From an uncultured Lachnospiraceae bacterium (GTDB taxonomy: Bacteria; Bacillota; Clostridia; Lachnospirales; Lachnospiraceae), in assembly GCA_947626745.1 (NCBI GenBank), contig CANQTF010000001.1, positions 186,001-250,000 of the forward strand: DNA of 64,000 bases. The letters are read 5' to 3'. Below are positions 17,102 through 26,827 of the stretch, piece by piece. The translations under genes were made by a program, and so were the position numbers. The stretch's first letter is position 1; every line of letters begins with the position of its first letter. The notes under the pieces are model-generated. The model was not told the DNA's origin. It saw nothing but the letters and a program-made list of their open reading frames with translations, and ran no database searches.

Positions 17102-17287
17102 TTAAGCTCTCTCAACTTTTCCGGATCTCAGGCAGCGCGTACAAACGTGCAGCTTCTTATTCGCTCCGCCGACTTTGCACATAACATTCTTGACATTAGA
17201 ATTCCAGATCCTGTTTGATCTTCTATGAGAATGGCTTACGTTGTTACCGAAATGAGCGCCCTTACCACAAATATCACACTTAGCCAT
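17102..17287 (-). CDS. rpmB: 50S ribosomal protein L28
   Basis: This 61-residue protein has the L28 patterns CDICGKGAHFGNNVSHSHR and NVKNVMCKVGG, and ends with VCTRCLRSGKVERA. The two Cys pairs (CDIC near residue 4, CTRC near 49) mark it as the zinc-binding form. It is part of the large ribosomal subunit. AGGAGG lies just before the ATG at 17287, and a promoter at 17323-17351 with the strong terminator above makes it a single-gene unit. It is divergent from asp23-fakA, an arrangement common in Firmicutes. Confidence 0.97.
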   Translation of the reverse strand: MAKCDICGKGAHFGNNVSHSHRRSNRIWNSNVKNVMCKVGGANKKLHVCTRCLRSGKVERA

Positions 17288-17322
17288 CTTTGCACCTCCT
17301 TTGTCATTTACACAACAGTTGT

Positions 17323-17351
17323 ATCATAGCAGAAAGTAATTTGGAATGCAA
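17323..17351 (-). promoter_or_regulatory. Promoter of rpmB
   Basis: On the minus strand TTGCAT (17346-17351), 17 bases, TATGAT (17323-17328), about 35 bases before the rpmB start. Confidence 0.7.
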
Positions 17352-17410
17352 GCAAAAATTGCATATTTTGGAGATAAAAATATGATGTTGGCAATTTCAG
17401 GTTTTTTTAG

Positions 17411-17439
17411 TTCCCTTTTTTGCCGTGTCGGGTTATAAT
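17411..17439 (+). promoter_or_regulatory. Promoter of asp23-fakA
   Basis: There is a perfect TATAAT at 17434-17439; the -35 (TTCCCT, 17411-17416) is weak. Transcription should start near 17446, 28 bases before the asp23 ATG. Confidence 0.5.
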
Positions 17440-17473
17440 ATCAATGTATATTCAGATAATAAGGAGGTGCCTT

Positions 17474-17833
17474 ATGAAAGTTTCTTCAATGGATACGCAT
17501 ATGGGGAATATTTCTATCGATCAGGATGTCATCGCGCAGTACGCCGGCACAGTGGCAACGGAATGCTTCGGCGTGGTCGGCATGGCAAGCATGAATGTAC
17601 GGGACGGACTCGTCCGGCTGCTAAGGAAAGATAATATGACGCGGGGGATCCAGGTGATCCTGAATAATAACAAGCTGACGCTCAATTTTCACATCGTTGT
17701 CTCCTACGGCGTGAGCATACTCGCCGTGTCGGACAATCTGATCAGCAGCGTCAAGTACAAGGTGGAGGAATTCACCGGGATAGAAGTGGAAAAGATAAAC
17801 ATTTTCGTTGAAGGTGTTAAAGTGATTGACTGA
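17474..17833 (+). CDS. Asp23/Gls24 family envelope stress protein
   Basis: This 119-residue protein starts at ATG 17474 behind AAGGAGGTG. It has the Asp23 pattern: GNISIDQDVIAQYAGTVATECFGVVGM, then IQVILNNNKLTLNFHIVVSYGVSI and VKYKVEEFTGIEVEKINIFVEGVKV. Asp23-type proteins are abundant soluble or membrane-tethered proteins linked to envelope stress. The YloU-like form next to a DAK2 (FakA/YloV) gene, as here with 14 bases between, is widespread in Firmicutes. Its biochemical activity is not known. Confidence 0.9.
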   Translation: MKVSSMDTHMGNISIDQDVIAQYAGTVATECFGVVGMASMNVRDGLVRLLRKDNMTRGIQVILNNNKLTLNFHIVVSYGVSILAVSDNLISSVKYKVEEFTGIEVEKINIFVEGVKVID

Positions 17834-17847
17834 GGGAGGACAGTAAG

Positions 17848-19536
17848 TTGGTTTCAAATACGATAGATGCCGGAACAATGGCAAAATTGTTTCTTGCCGG
17901 CGCCAAAAATCTCGAGAGTAACAAAGAATGGATCAATGATCTGAATGTTTTTCCGGTTCCCGACGGGGATACCGGCACCAATATGACGCTGACGATCATG
18001 TCTGCGGCGAAGGAAGTGGCTTCCCTGCGCGATATGGGCGACCTCGATATGCAGTCGCTGTGCAAAGCGATCTCCTCCGGTTCCCTGAGAGGAGCGAGAG
18101 GCAACTCGGGCGTTATCCTCTCCCAGCTCTTCCGCGGATTCACCAAGGGCGTGAAAGAGTATGAGCAGATCACGGTGCCGGTGATCGCCACGGCTTTCGA
18201 GCGGGCGGTCGAGACTGCCTACAAGGCCGTCATGAAGCCCAAGGAGGGCACGATCCTGACCGTCGCCAAGGGCGCGGCTATCAAAGCGCGTGAGCTGGCC
18301 GATAACGGCACGGAGGATATGGCGGATTTCCTGAAACAGATCATAGACCGCGCGGAGGAGGTGCTGGCGCAGACGCCGGAAATGCTTCCCGTACTGAAAC
18401 AGGCGGGTGTCGTGGATTCCGGCGGACAGGGGCTTGTGCTTGTCCTTAAGGGGATCTACGACGCTTTCATGGGCAAGGAAGTCGATTTTAACCTGAACGA
18501 GACGACCTCCGCGCCGGCCGTAAACAAGAGCGGCGGTATGAACCGGGAAGCGCAGGCGAATGCGGAGATCAAGTTCGGCTACTGCACGGAGTTCATCATC
18601 ATGCTGAATAAAGTGTTCAACATCAAGGCGGAGCTTGATTTCAAGGCATATCTGGAATCCATCGGCGACTCGATCGTCGTGGTGGCGGACGACGACGTGG
18701 TCAAGGTACACGTACATACCAACGACCCCGGACTGGCGATCCAGAGAGCGCTCAAATACGGCGCGCTCTCCAATATGAAGATCGACAACATGCGGCTCGA
18801 GCATCAGGAAAAACTCTTTAAGATGTCCCAGACAGAAGGGGCGGCAGTCGTAAGCGCGGCAAAGGAGCAGCCGCGCAAGGAAGTGGGCTTCATCGCCGTG
18901 TCAGTGGGAGAAGGCATAAACGAGATCTTCAAGGGGCTCGGCGTGGACCATATCATCGAGGGCGGACAGACCATGAATCCCAGCACGGAGGATATGCTGA
19001 ACGCGATCGATCAGGTCAACGCGGATCATATCTTTATCCTGCCGAACAACAAGAATATCATTCTGGCGGCGAATCAGGCGCAGTCGCTGGTCAAGGACAA
19101 GAAGATAACCGTCATTCCGACGAAGACCGTCCCGCAGGGTATCACGGCCGTTATCAACTATGTGCCGGACATGACGGCTGAGGAAAATGCCGAGACAATG
19201 ACCGCGGAGATCAAAAATGTATCCACGGGTGAGGTGACTTATGCCGTCAGGGATACCAATATCGACAACAAGGAGATACGGCAGGGCGATTATATGGGGA
19301 TCGGCGACGCCGGCATCCTCTCTGTCGGCACGGTCGTGGGCGATGTCACCATGGAAATGATCGACGAGATGATGTCCGACGAGGCGGAGCTGATCAGTAT
19401 CTATTACGGCGCAGAGATCGCCGAGGAGGAAGCCGAGGCGCTGCGCGCCCGCGTCGAGGAGAAATACGGCGCATGCGATATCGAGCTGCAGTACGGCGGA
19501 CAGCCGATCTACTACTATATCATATCTGTTGAATAA
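17848..19536 (+). CDS. fakA: DAK2-domain protein, probable fatty acid kinase subunit FakA
   Basis: This 562-residue protein starts at TTG 17848 with GGGAGGA upstream. The N-terminal DAK2 domain has the nucleotide/metal-binding pattern LNVFPVPDGDTGTNM (about 32-46) and RGARGNSGVILSQLFRGF (about 82-99). A middle domain follows, and a C-terminal part from about 330 (GFIAVSVGEGINEIFKGLGVDHIIEGG) belongs to the family's DegV-like end. FakA phosphorylates fatty acids bound to a FakB (DegV-family) carrier, feeding them into phospholipid synthesis. A DegV gene lies at 21.7 kb, after recG, and could supply the carrier. Confidence 0.88.
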   Translation: MVSNTIDAGTMAKLFLAGAKNLESNKEWINDLNVFPVPDGDTGTNMTLTIMSAAKEVASLRDMGDLDMQSLCKAISSGSLRGARGNSGVILSQLFRGFTKGVKEYEQITVPVIATAFERAVETAYKAVMKPKEGTILTVAKGAAIKARELADNGTEDMADFLKQIIDRAEEVLAQTPEMLPVLKQAGVVDSGGQGLVLVLKGIYDAFMGKEVDFNLNETTSAPAVNKSGGMNREAQANAEIKFGYCTEFIIMLNKVFNIKAELDFKAYLESIGDSIVVVADDDVVKVHVHTNDPGLAIQRALKYGALSNMKIDNMRLEHQEKLFKMSQTEGAAVVSAAKEQPRKEVGFIAVSVGEGINEIFKGLGVDHIIEGGQTMNPSTEDMLNAIDQVNADHIFILPNNKNIILAANQAQSLVKDKKITVIPTKTVPQGITAVINYVPDMTAEENAETMTAEIKNVSTGEVTYAVRDTNIDNKEIRQGDYMGIGDAGILSVGTVVGDVTMEMIDEMMSDEAELISIYYGAEIAEEEAEALRARVEEKYGACDIELQYGGQPIYYYIISVE

Positions 19537-19560
19537 GGCATAAGGGCATAAGGTTTTATG

Positions 19561-19608
19561 ATCCCTGACAACAAGACGCCTCATGCGTGCGGTTGTCGGG
19601 GATTTTTT
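19561..19608 (+). terminator. Intrinsic terminator after fakA
   Basis: ATCCCTGACAAC (19561-19572) pairs with GTTGTCGGGGAT (19592-19603) with one wobble, followed by six T. It lies immediately upstream of the recG start, so recG may depend on readthrough or on a promoter I do not see. Confidence 0.8.
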
Positions 19609-19618
19609 GGGGAAGCGC

Positions 19619-21664
19619 ATGGAGATCACAAGGCTTAAGGGGATCGGCGACAAGACGGCCCGGCTGTTTTACAAACTGCATATTGAGACGACGGACGATC
19701 TGGTGGGCTATTATCCGCGGGATTACGAATGCTTTGCGCCGCCGTCGGATCTGTGTGATGCCGCCGTGGGCGAAGTGGCCGCCGTGTCCGGCTGCGTGAA
19801 AGGAAATATCGCCACAAGGCATATCCGCGGGCTGAGCATCACGACCTTCGAGGCGGTGTGCGCCGACGGCGTCCTGCACATGACCTATTTTAATATGCCC
19901 TATCTGAAAAACAGCCTGAAACGGGATACGCAGTATATCTTCCGCGGTGTCCTGCAGAAAAAGGGCAGCCGTTATGTGATGGAACAGGCCAAGATGTTCA
20001 GACCGGAAGAGTACGGCCGGCTGATCGGTAAAATGCAGCCCCTGTATTCCGTCACGAAAGGTCTGAGCAGCAACGCCGTCACGAAAGCGGTAAGACAGGC
20101 GATCGAGGTCACGGATCTGTCGGAGGACTATCTGCCGGAGGAGATACGGCAGTCGGAAGGCTTATATACGTATGCGGAGGCTGTGCGGCAGATGCATTTT
20201 CCCGACAGCCGGGACACTCTCGTGAAAGCGCGGGAGCGGCTCGTCTTTGACGAATTTTTCCTGTTTATTCTGATGATCCGCAGAATGAAGGAGGACAATG
20301 CCCTGCTTCCCAACCGGTGTCCGATGATCGCTGTGGCCGAGACCGGCCGGCTGATCGAGGCGCTTCCCTATAAGCTGACGGCCGCGCAGCGCAGGGTATG
20401 GAAAGAGATAGAGGAGGATCTGACCTCCGAGCACGCCATGAACCGCCTGATCCAAGGCGATGTCGGCTCCGGCAAGACGATACTGGCCTTCCTTGCGCTT
20501 GTCATGTGTGCGGCAAACGGTTATCAGGGGGCGCTCATGGCGCCCACGGAGGTTTTGGCAGCCCAGCACTACGAGACGCTGATACAGATGAAAAAACGCT
20601 ATCATCTGGCTGTCTCTCCCGTGCTGCTGACAGGCTCCACGCCCGCGAAAGAGCGAAGGGAGATCTATGAGCGGATAGAGAGCGGCGAGGCGGATATCAT
20701 TCTCGGCACGCACGCGCTCATACAGGATAAGGTGGTCTACCACAAGCTTGCGCTCGTGGTCACCGACGAACAGCACCGATTCGGCGTCAGGCAGCGGGAG
20801 AGTCTCGCGCAGAAAGGGCGTGACGTCCATGTGCTCGTCATGAGCGCGACGCCGATCCCCCGGACGCTCGCCATTATCCTGTACGGCGACCTGCACATAT
20901 CCGTGCTGGACGAAATGCCGGCGGACCGTCTGCCGATCAAGAACTGCGTGGTAGACACCTCCTATCGCGATACCGCCTACCGCTTTATCGAAAAGGAGGT
21001 GGCGGCGGGGAGACAGGCCTATGTGATCTGTCCCATGGTTGACGAGAGCGAAGTCTCGGATCTGGAGAACGTCGTCTCTTACACGGAAAAACTGCGGGAG
21101 CGTCTCTCACCCTCCGTGCAGGTGGCCTCGCTTCACGGCCGGATGAAGGCCGCCGAGAAAAACCGGATCATGGAGGCTTTCGCGGCAAAACAGATCGACG
21201 TGCTCGTATCGACCACCGTGATCGAGGTGGGCATCAATGTGCCCAACGCTACCGTGATGCTGGTGGAGAATGCGGAGCGTTTCGGGCTTGCGCAGCTCCA
21301 CCAGCTCCGCGGCCGTGTCGGGCGCGGCAGCATACAGTCTTACTGCATCTTTGTGAGCGGACGGGACAGACCCGAGACGATGGCACGACTGAAGATCCTG
21401 AACGAGTCAAACGACGGCTTTTATATCGCCTCGCAGGATCTGAAGCTGCGCGGGCCGGGTGATCTCTTCGGCATCAGGCAGAGCGGTGATCTGCGGTTTT
21501 CGCTTGCCGATATCTTTCAGGACGCGGCGATCCTGCAGAAGGCCGCAGACCACGCGGACAGGATACTGGCGCAGGGCGATCTGCCGGCCGATGAGAAATA
21601 CGCGCCGCTCAGACAGCGGCTGGCGCGCATGGCCACAAATGAGGTTGACTTTAGAACTATCTAA
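19619..21664 (+). CDS. recG: ATP-dependent DNA helicase RecG
   Basis: This 681-residue protein of normal length for RecG has an N-terminal wedge/OB domain, Walker A GDVGSGKTI (about 281-289), the DEQH box (VVTDEQHRFGVRQR), motif III MSATPIPRTLA and motif VI QLRGRVGRG. It remodels stalled replication forks and branched DNA. I start at ATG 19619 with GGGGAAG just upstream. An in-frame ATG at 19583 falls inside the terminator hairpin and is unlikely. Confidence 0.97.
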   Translation: MEITRLKGIGDKTARLFYKLHIETTDDLVGYYPRDYECFAPPSDLCDAAVGEVAAVSGCVKGNIATRHIRGLSITTFEAVCADGVLHMTYFNMPYLKNSLKRDTQYIFRGVLQKKGSRYVMEQAKMFRPEEYGRLIGKMQPLYSVTKGLSSNAVTKAVRQAIEVTDLSEDYLPEEIRQSEGLYTYAEAVRQMHFPDSRDTLVKARERLVFDEFFLFILMIRRMKEDNALLPNRCPMIAVAETGRLIEALPYKLTAAQRRVWKEIEEDLTSEHAMNRLIQGDVGSGKTILAFLALVMCAANGYQGALMAPTEVLAAQHYETLIQMKKRYHLAVSPVLLTGSTPAKERREIYERIESGEADIILGTHALIQDKVVYHKLALVVTDEQHRFGVRQRESLAQKGRDVHVLVMSATPIPRTLAIILYGDLHISVLDEMPADRLPIKNCVVDTSYRDTAYRFIEKEVAAGRQAYVICPMVDESEVSDLENVVSYTEKLRERLSPSVQVASLHGRMKAAEKNRIMEAFAAKQIDVLVSTTVIEVGINVPNATVMLVENAERFGLAQLHQLRGRVGRGSIQSYCIFVSGRDRPETMARLKILNESNDGFYIASQDLKLRGPGDLFGIRQSGDLRFSLADIFQDAAILQKAADHADRILAQGDLPADEKYAPLRQRLARMATNEVDFRTI

Positions 21665-21673
21665 AAGTAATAT
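21645..21673 (+). promoter_or_regulatory. Possible promoter of degV
   Basis: TTGACT (21645-21650), 17 bases, TAATAT (21668-21673), at the 3' end of recG and about 50 bases before the degV start. Confidence 0.45.
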
Positions 21674-21725
21674 GTTATAAGAAGATGTTACGATATCAAT
21701 AGAAGACGGAGAATAACGGAAGAGC

Positions 21726-22592
21726 ATGGCTAAGAAAATAGCAGTCGTCACGGACAGCAACAGCGGCATTACGCAGACACAGGCAAAGGAACTGGGGGTC
21801 TATGTGCTCCCGATGCCTTTTATGATCAACGACGAGATTTTTTATGAGGATATCACACTGACGCAGCGGGAATTCTATGTGCGGCTTGCGGACGGCGCAG
21901 ATGTGGTGACCAGTCAGCCCACGCCCGATTCGGTCATGAAGCTGTGGGATGATCTGCTGAAGGAGTATGACGAGATCGTACATATCCCGATGTCCAGCGG
22001 TCTGAGCGGTTCCTGCGAGAGCGCGGCCGTTCTGGCGAGGGATTACGACGGCAGGGTGCAGGTGGTCAACAACCAGCGGATATCCGTGACGCAGCGCCAG
22101 TCTGCGCTTGACGCGCTGGCTCTCGTGTCGCGCGGTATGGATGCGGCGCAGATCAAGGATTTTCTGGAAAACGACAAGTTCAACTCCAGCATCTACATTA
22201 TGCTGGATACGCTGTATTATCTGAAAAAGGGCGGCAGGATCACGCCCGCCGCAGCGGCGCTCGGCACGATCCTTAAGCTGAAGCCGGTGCTGCAGATCCA
22301 AGGGGATAAGCTGGACGCTTTCGCCAAAGCCAGAACGGTATCACAGGGCAAATCCATTATGATCAATGCCATTCAGGCCGATATGGAAAAGCGGTTCGGC
22401 GGCGCGGACCGGGACAATATCTGGCTCGAGATCGCGTACACCTACGATCAGGAGGCGGCGATGCAGTTCAAGGAGGAAGTGCAGTCGCATTTCCCGGGGT
22501 TTGATATCCACATTGACCCGCTCTCTCTGAGCATCGCCTGTCATATCGGCCCGGGATCGCTGGCGCTTGCCTGCTGCAAAAAGATCAGATAG
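21726..22592 (+). CDS. DegV family fatty-acid-binding protein (FakB-like)
   Basis: This 288-residue protein has DegV family patterns: KIAVVTDSNSGITQTQAKELGVYVLPMPFMI at the start, VVTSQPTPDSV, a lipid-pocket segment IPMSSGLSGSCESAAV (about 92-107) and LYYLKKGGRITPAAAALG (about 163-180). DegV/FakB proteins carry a single fatty acid and present it to FakA for phosphorylation. The nearby fakA (17.8 kb) makes this role likely. It ends in a strong terminator at 22620-22667. Confidence 0.9.
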   Translation: MAKKIAVVTDSNSGITQTQAKELGVYVLPMPFMINDEIFYEDITLTQREFYVRLADGADVVTSQPTPDSVMKLWDDLLKEYDEIVHIPMSSGLSGSCESAAVLARDYDGRVQVVNNQRISVTQRQSALDALALVSRGMDAAQIKDFLENDKFNSSIYIMLDTLYYLKKGGRITPAAAALGTILKLKPVLQIQGDKLDAFAKARTVSQGKSIMINAIQADMEKRFGGADRDNIWLEIAYTYDQEAAMQFKEEVQSHFPGFDIHIDPLSLSIACHIGPGSLALACCKKIR

Positions 22593-22619
22593 CTTTCCGG
22601 CCTGTGAACGAATGATACG

Positions 22620-22667
22620 GTTGCCCGGAATACCGCTGTGCGGCATTCCGGTGCAACTTCATTTTCT
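22620..22667 (+). terminator. Intrinsic terminator after degV
   Basis: A long, slightly interrupted hairpin: GTTGC/GCAAC at the base (22620-22624, 22653-22657), then CCGGAAT/ATTCCGG and CCG/CGG, then a T-rich tail ending at 22667. Confidence 0.75.
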
Positions 22668-22701
22668 TTTCACGGCCGCGCTTTATCGAAAGAGAGACGT
22701 T

Positions 22702-24171
22702 ATGGGGCAGTATACATCTACCAATGACGACAGGGAGTCGGAGCTGCAAAGAGAATATATGGCAAAGGCAGCGCTCTGTGTTGCGAAGCAGGAGCAGGAG
22801 CTTGGCCGCCGCCTGAAATGCTGCGTCGTCACTTTCGGCTGTCAGATGAACGCGAGGGACTCCGAGAAGCTGCTGGGCATACTGACGCGGATCGGGTACG
22901 AGTCCGCTGAGAACGAGGAGGACGCGGATCTTGTCGTCTACAACACCTGCACGGTGCGCGACAACGCCAACCAGCGCGTCTACGGCCGGCTCGGTTTCCT
23001 GCACAGCTTAAAGGACAAAAAACCGCATATGAAGATCGTCCTGTGCGGCTGTATGATGCAGGAGGCCAACGTGATCGAGAAGATCAAAAAAAGCTATCGC
23101 TTTGTGGATCTGGTCTTCGGCACGCACAATCTCTTTAAATTTGCGGAGCTTTTGGTGACGATGTTTGAAAACCGGGAGATGATCATTGATATCTGGCAGG
23201 AGACGGACCAGATCGTCGAGGAGCTTCCGGTCAGCCGGAAGTACCCGTATAAGTCAGGCGTCAACATCATGTTCGGGTGCAACAATTTCTGCAGTTACTG
23301 TATCGTGCCCTATGTGCGGGGGCGGGAGCGGAGCAGGGATCCGAAGGAGATCCTCAGGGAGATCGAGCGGCTTGCCGCGGACGGCGTGGTGGAAGTCATG
23401 CTGCTCGGACAGAACGTGAACTCTTACGGCAGGAATCTCGCCGAGCCGATGTCGTTCGCGCAGCTTCTCAGGGAGGCGGAACAGATAGACGGCATTAAAC
23501 GGATCCGCTTCATGACGTCCCACCCGAAGGATCTCTCCGATGAATTGATCGATGTCATGCGCCGCTCCGACAAGATATGCCGTCATCTGCATCTGCCGCT
23601 GCAGGCCGGCTCGGACCGTATCCTGCGAGCCATGAACAGACACTACACCAAGGCCCAGTATCTGGCGCTGACGGACAAGCTCAAAGCGGCCATGCCCGAC
23701 ATAGCCATCACCACGGATCTCATCGTCGGATTTCCGGGCGAGACGCCGGAAGACGTGGACGAGACGATCGATGTCGTCCGCAGGGTGCGGTTTGACAATG
23801 CTTTCACCTTCATCTATTCCAAGCGGACGGGCACACCTGCCGCCTCGATGCCGGATCAGGTGCCTGATGCGGTGGTGAGAGAGGGCTTCGATAGATTGTT
23901 GAAGACCGTGCAGGACACGGCGAAAGAGCGCGCGGCGCTCCTTCAGGGCAGCACCATGGAGGCGCTCGTCGAGGAAGTCAATGAACAGGATCCTGCATTT
24001 CTGACCGGCAGACTCTCCAACAATATGCTCGTTCATTTTCCGGGAGACGCCGGGCTGATCGGCACGCTGGCCGACGTGTCGCTTGACGTTTGCCACGGAT
24101 TTTACTATACGGGTCATATCATAAGAAAAGCGGACGGGCCGCTTGGAAAGACGGTAGACGACAATGGCTGA
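22702..24171 (+). CDS. miaB: tRNA-2-methylthio-N6-dimethylallyladenosine synthase MiaB
   Basis: This 489-residue radical SAM methylthiotransferase has an N-terminal UPF0004 domain with its three cluster cysteines in FGCQMN, NTCTVRDNA and CGCMMQ. The radical SAM motif is FGCNNFCSYC (Cys about 193, 197, 200) with VPYVRGRERSR. A TRAM domain is at the C terminus. It adds the methylthio group to i6A37 of tRNAs. I start at ATG 22702; the frame is open back to 22567 but crosses the degV terminator. It overlaps mutS by eight bases. miaA, which makes the substrate nucleoside, is three genes downstream. Confidence 0.96.
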   Translation: MGQYTSTNDDRESELQREYMAKAALCVAKQEQELGRRLKCCVVTFGCQMNARDSEKLLGILTRIGYESAENEEDADLVVYNTCTVRDNANQRVYGRLGFLHSLKDKKPHMKIVLCGCMMQEANVIEKIKKSYRFVDLVFGTHNLFKFAELLVTMFENREMIIDIWQETDQIVEELPVSRKYPYKSGVNIMFGCNNFCSYCIVPYVRGRERSRDPKEILREIERLAADGVVEVMLLGQNVNSYGRNLAEPMSFAQLLREAEQIDGIKRIRFMTSHPKDLSDELIDVMRRSDKICRHLHLPLQAGSDRILRAMNRHYTKAQYLALTDKLKAAMPDIAITTDLIVGFPGETPEDVDETIDVVRRVRFDNAFTFIYSKRTGTPAASMPDQVPDAVVREGFDRLLKTVQDTAKERAALLQGSTMEALVEEVNEQDPAFLTGRLSNNMLVHFPGDAGLIGTLADVSLDVCHGFYYTGHIIRKADGPLGKTVDDNG

Positions 24172-26809
24172 ACTCACGCCTATGATGCAGCAATATATGG
24201 AAACCAAAAAAGAGTACCCGGACTGTATCCTGCTGTACCGGCTCGGTGATTTCTATGAAATGTTCTACGACGACGCGCTCCTCGCGTCCAAGGAGCTGGA
24301 GATCACCCTGACGGGCAAGAGCTGCGGCCAGGAGGAGCGCGCACCGATGTGCGGCGTGCCGCACCACGCCTTGGAAACGTATCTCGGCAAGCTGGTGTCC
24401 AAGGGGCATAAGGTCGCCATCTGCGAGCAGATGGAGGATCCGAAGCTCACCAAGGGGATCGTCAAGCGCGAGGTGGTCCGCATCGTGACGCCGGGCACAA
24501 ACCTGAATCTGCAGTCCTTGGAGGAGACCAAAAACAACTATCTGCTGTGTATCGTCTATTTTCCCGGCAAGATCGGCATATCCGTCGCGGACGTCACCAC
24601 GGGGGATTATTATCTGACGGAGGTGGAGGATATCCGCAGACTGCAGGATGAGATCAACAAATACGAACCGTCGGAGATCATCTGTAACGAGCCTTTCCTT
24701 GTGAGCGGATACGACATCGAGGATCTGAAAAACCGTCTGCATATCACGGTCTATTCCCTGGCGGCTCACTATTTTGACGAGGACGGCTGCAGACGGGAGC
24801 TCATGAAGCATTTCCACGTGAATGCGCTCACCGGTCTGGGCATCGGAGATTTCCCTACGGGCATGATCGCGGCGGGAGCGCTGCTGCAGTATCTGTACGA
24901 GACGCAGAAGACCTCCCTCGCACATTTCACGCATCTTTATCCGTATCTGACGAGCAAATATATGCTCTTGGACAGCGCTACAAGACGCAATCTGGAGCTG
25001 ACCGAGACGCTTCGCGAGAAACAGAAGACAGGCTCTCTGCTCGGCGTGCTTGACCGCACGAAGACCGCTATGGGCGGACGGCTCCTGCGCAAGTACATCG
25101 AACAGCCGCTGATCGACCGCGGGAAGATGGAACAGCGCCTTGACGCCGTGGAAGCGCTCTGCCAAAAAAGCGTTGACAGAGACGAACTGCGGGAGTATCT
25201 GTCAGCCATTTACGATCTGGAGCGTCTGCTCGGCAGGGTCAGCTACAAGACCGCCAATCCCAGAGATCTGATCGCGCTGCGGAACTCACTCGCCATGCTT
25301 CCGTCGATCAAGACCGTTCTGGGCGATCTGGACGCGCAGCTTCTGACAAAGATCAACGAACATTTGGACGCGCTGGAGGATATCCACCGCCTGATCGACG
25401 ACGCGATCACAGAGGAGCCGCCTATCTCCATTAGGGACGGCGGCATCATCAAGGAAGGCTTCGACAGCACGATCGATTCTCTTAGGCGCGCCAAGACAGA
25501 CGGCAAGAAATGGCTTGCGGCGCTGGAGGACGAAGACCGGGAACGCACCGGCATCAAAAACCTGCGCATCAAGTACAATAAGGTGTTCGGGTATTATTTT
25601 GAAGTGACAAATTCCTATCAGGATCTTGTGCCGGAGGACTATATCCGCAAGCAGACGCTGGCCAACGCGGAGCGCTACACAACGCCGCGCTTAAAAGAAC
25701 TGGAGGATTCCATTCTGAACGCGGAGGATAAGCTGTCCGCGCTGGAATATGACAGATTCTGTGAGATCAGGGATAACATCGCGTCCCAAATGGAGCGCAT
25801 ACAGCGCACGGCGAGGAGCGTCGCGCGGCTCGATGTCCTCACGTCACTGGCCTATGTGGCGGAGCGCAACCGCTATGTGCGGCCCTCTCTCAACGAGAAA
25901 GGCGTCATCGACATCAAGGACGGCAGACATCCCGTGGTGGAACGCATGATATCCAACGATATGTTCATCGCCAACGACACGTATCTCGATAACCAGAAGC
26001 ATTGTATCGCGGTGATCACCGGGCCGAATATGGCCGGGAAATCCACTTACATGCGGCAGACGGCGCTGATCGTCCTCATGGCCCAGATCGGATCGTTTGT
26101 TCCGGCGAAGGCGGCGGACATCGGCATTGTAGACCGTATCTTCACCCGTGTCGGCGCGTCGGACGACCTGTCCAGCGGGCAGTCCACATTTATGGTGGAG
26201 ATGAATGAGGTGGCGAACATACTGCGGAATGCGACGTCGAACAGTCTGCTCGTTCTGGACGAGATCGGCAGGGGGACGTCCACCTTCGACGGCCTGAGCA
26301 TCGCATGGGCGGTCATCGAACATATCAGCAACCGCAAGATACTCGGCGCAAAGACACTGTTTGCGACACACTACCATGAACTGACCGAGCTGGAAGACAA
26401 GATGGACAATGTGAACAACTATTGTATCGCCGTGAAAGAAAAGGGTGACGACATCGTTTTTCTGCGCAAGATCGTGAAGGGCGGTGCGGATAAGAGCTAC
26501 GGCATTCAGGTGGCCAAGCTCGCGGGTGTGCCGGACATGGTCATCGACCGCGCCAAAGAGATCGTGGAACAGCTCAGCGATAACGATATTATCGAGAAGG
26601 TCCAGAAGATCGAAACCGGGGTCAAGAACGAACGGCACAAGCCGGTCAGATATGACGAGGTAGACTTGGAGCAGATGTCGCTCTTCGATACGGTGAAGGA
26701 CGAGGATATCATCAGGGAGCTGCAGGAGATCGACGTCGGGAACCTGACGCCGGTGGAAGCGCTCAATACGCTCTACCGTCTGCAGAACAGGCTGAAGAAC
26801 CGCTGGTAG
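24164..26809 (+). CDS. mutS: DNA mismatch repair protein MutS
   Basis: This 881-residue protein has MutS domain I with the mismatch-reading motif GDFYEMFYDDA (about 28-38), the connector and lever/clamp domains, and an ABC-type ATPase with Walker A GPNMAGKSTYMRQ (about 622-634), SSGQSTFMVEM and Walker B LLVLDEIGRGTSTFDG. The C terminus includes the helix-turn-helix dimer region and ends VEALNTLYRLQNRLKNRW. It recognises mismatches and recruits MutL, encoded next. It overlaps the end of miaB. Confidence 0.98.
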   Translation: MAELTPMMQQYMETKKEYPDCILLYRLGDFYEMFYDDALLASKELEITLTGKSCGQEERAPMCGVPHHALETYLGKLVSKGHKVAICEQMEDPKLTKGIVKREVVRIVTPGTNLNLQSLEETKNNYLLCIVYFPGKIGISVADVTTGDYYLTEVEDIRRLQDEINKYEPSEIICNEPFLVSGYDIEDLKNRLHITVYSLAAHYFDEDGCRRELMKHFHVNALTGLGIGDFPTGMIAAGALLQYLYETQKTSLAHFTHLYPYLTSKYMLLDSATRRNLELTETLREKQKTGSLLGVLDRTKTAMGGRLLRKYIEQPLIDRGKMEQRLDAVEALCQKSVDRDELREYLSAIYDLERLLGRVSYKTANPRDLIALRNSLAMLPSIKTVLGDLDAQLLTKINEHLDALEDIHRLIDDAITEEPPISIRDGGIIKEGFDSTIDSLRRAKTDGKKWLAALEDEDRERTGIKNLRIKYNKVFGYYFEVTNSYQDLVPEDYIRKQTLANAERYTTPRLKELEDSILNAEDKLSALEYDRFCEIRDNIASQMERIQRTARSVARLDVLTSLAYVAERNRYVRPSLNEKGVIDIKDGRHPVVERMISNDMFIANDTYLDNQKHCIAVITGPNMAGKSTYMRQTALIVLMAQIGSFVPAKAADIGIVDRIFTRVGASDDLSSGQSTFMVEMNEVANILRNATSNSLLVLDEIGRGTSTFDGLSIAWAVIEHISNRKILGAKTLFATHYHELTELEDKMDNVNNYCIAVKEKGDDIVFLRKIVKGGADKSYGIQVAKLAGVPDMVIDRAKEIVEQLSDNDIIEKVQKIETGVKNERHKPVRYDEVDLEQMSLFDTVKDEDIIRELQEIDVGNLTPVEALNTLYRLQNRLKNRW

Positions 26810-26827
26810 CATAAAAAGGAACATATT

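Noticed and set aside
19583..19619. Longer recG start at ATG 19583
   Set aside because: That start would be inside the terminator hairpin of the upstream unit, and the ATG at 19619 has a GGGGAAG site and matches the family N terminus.
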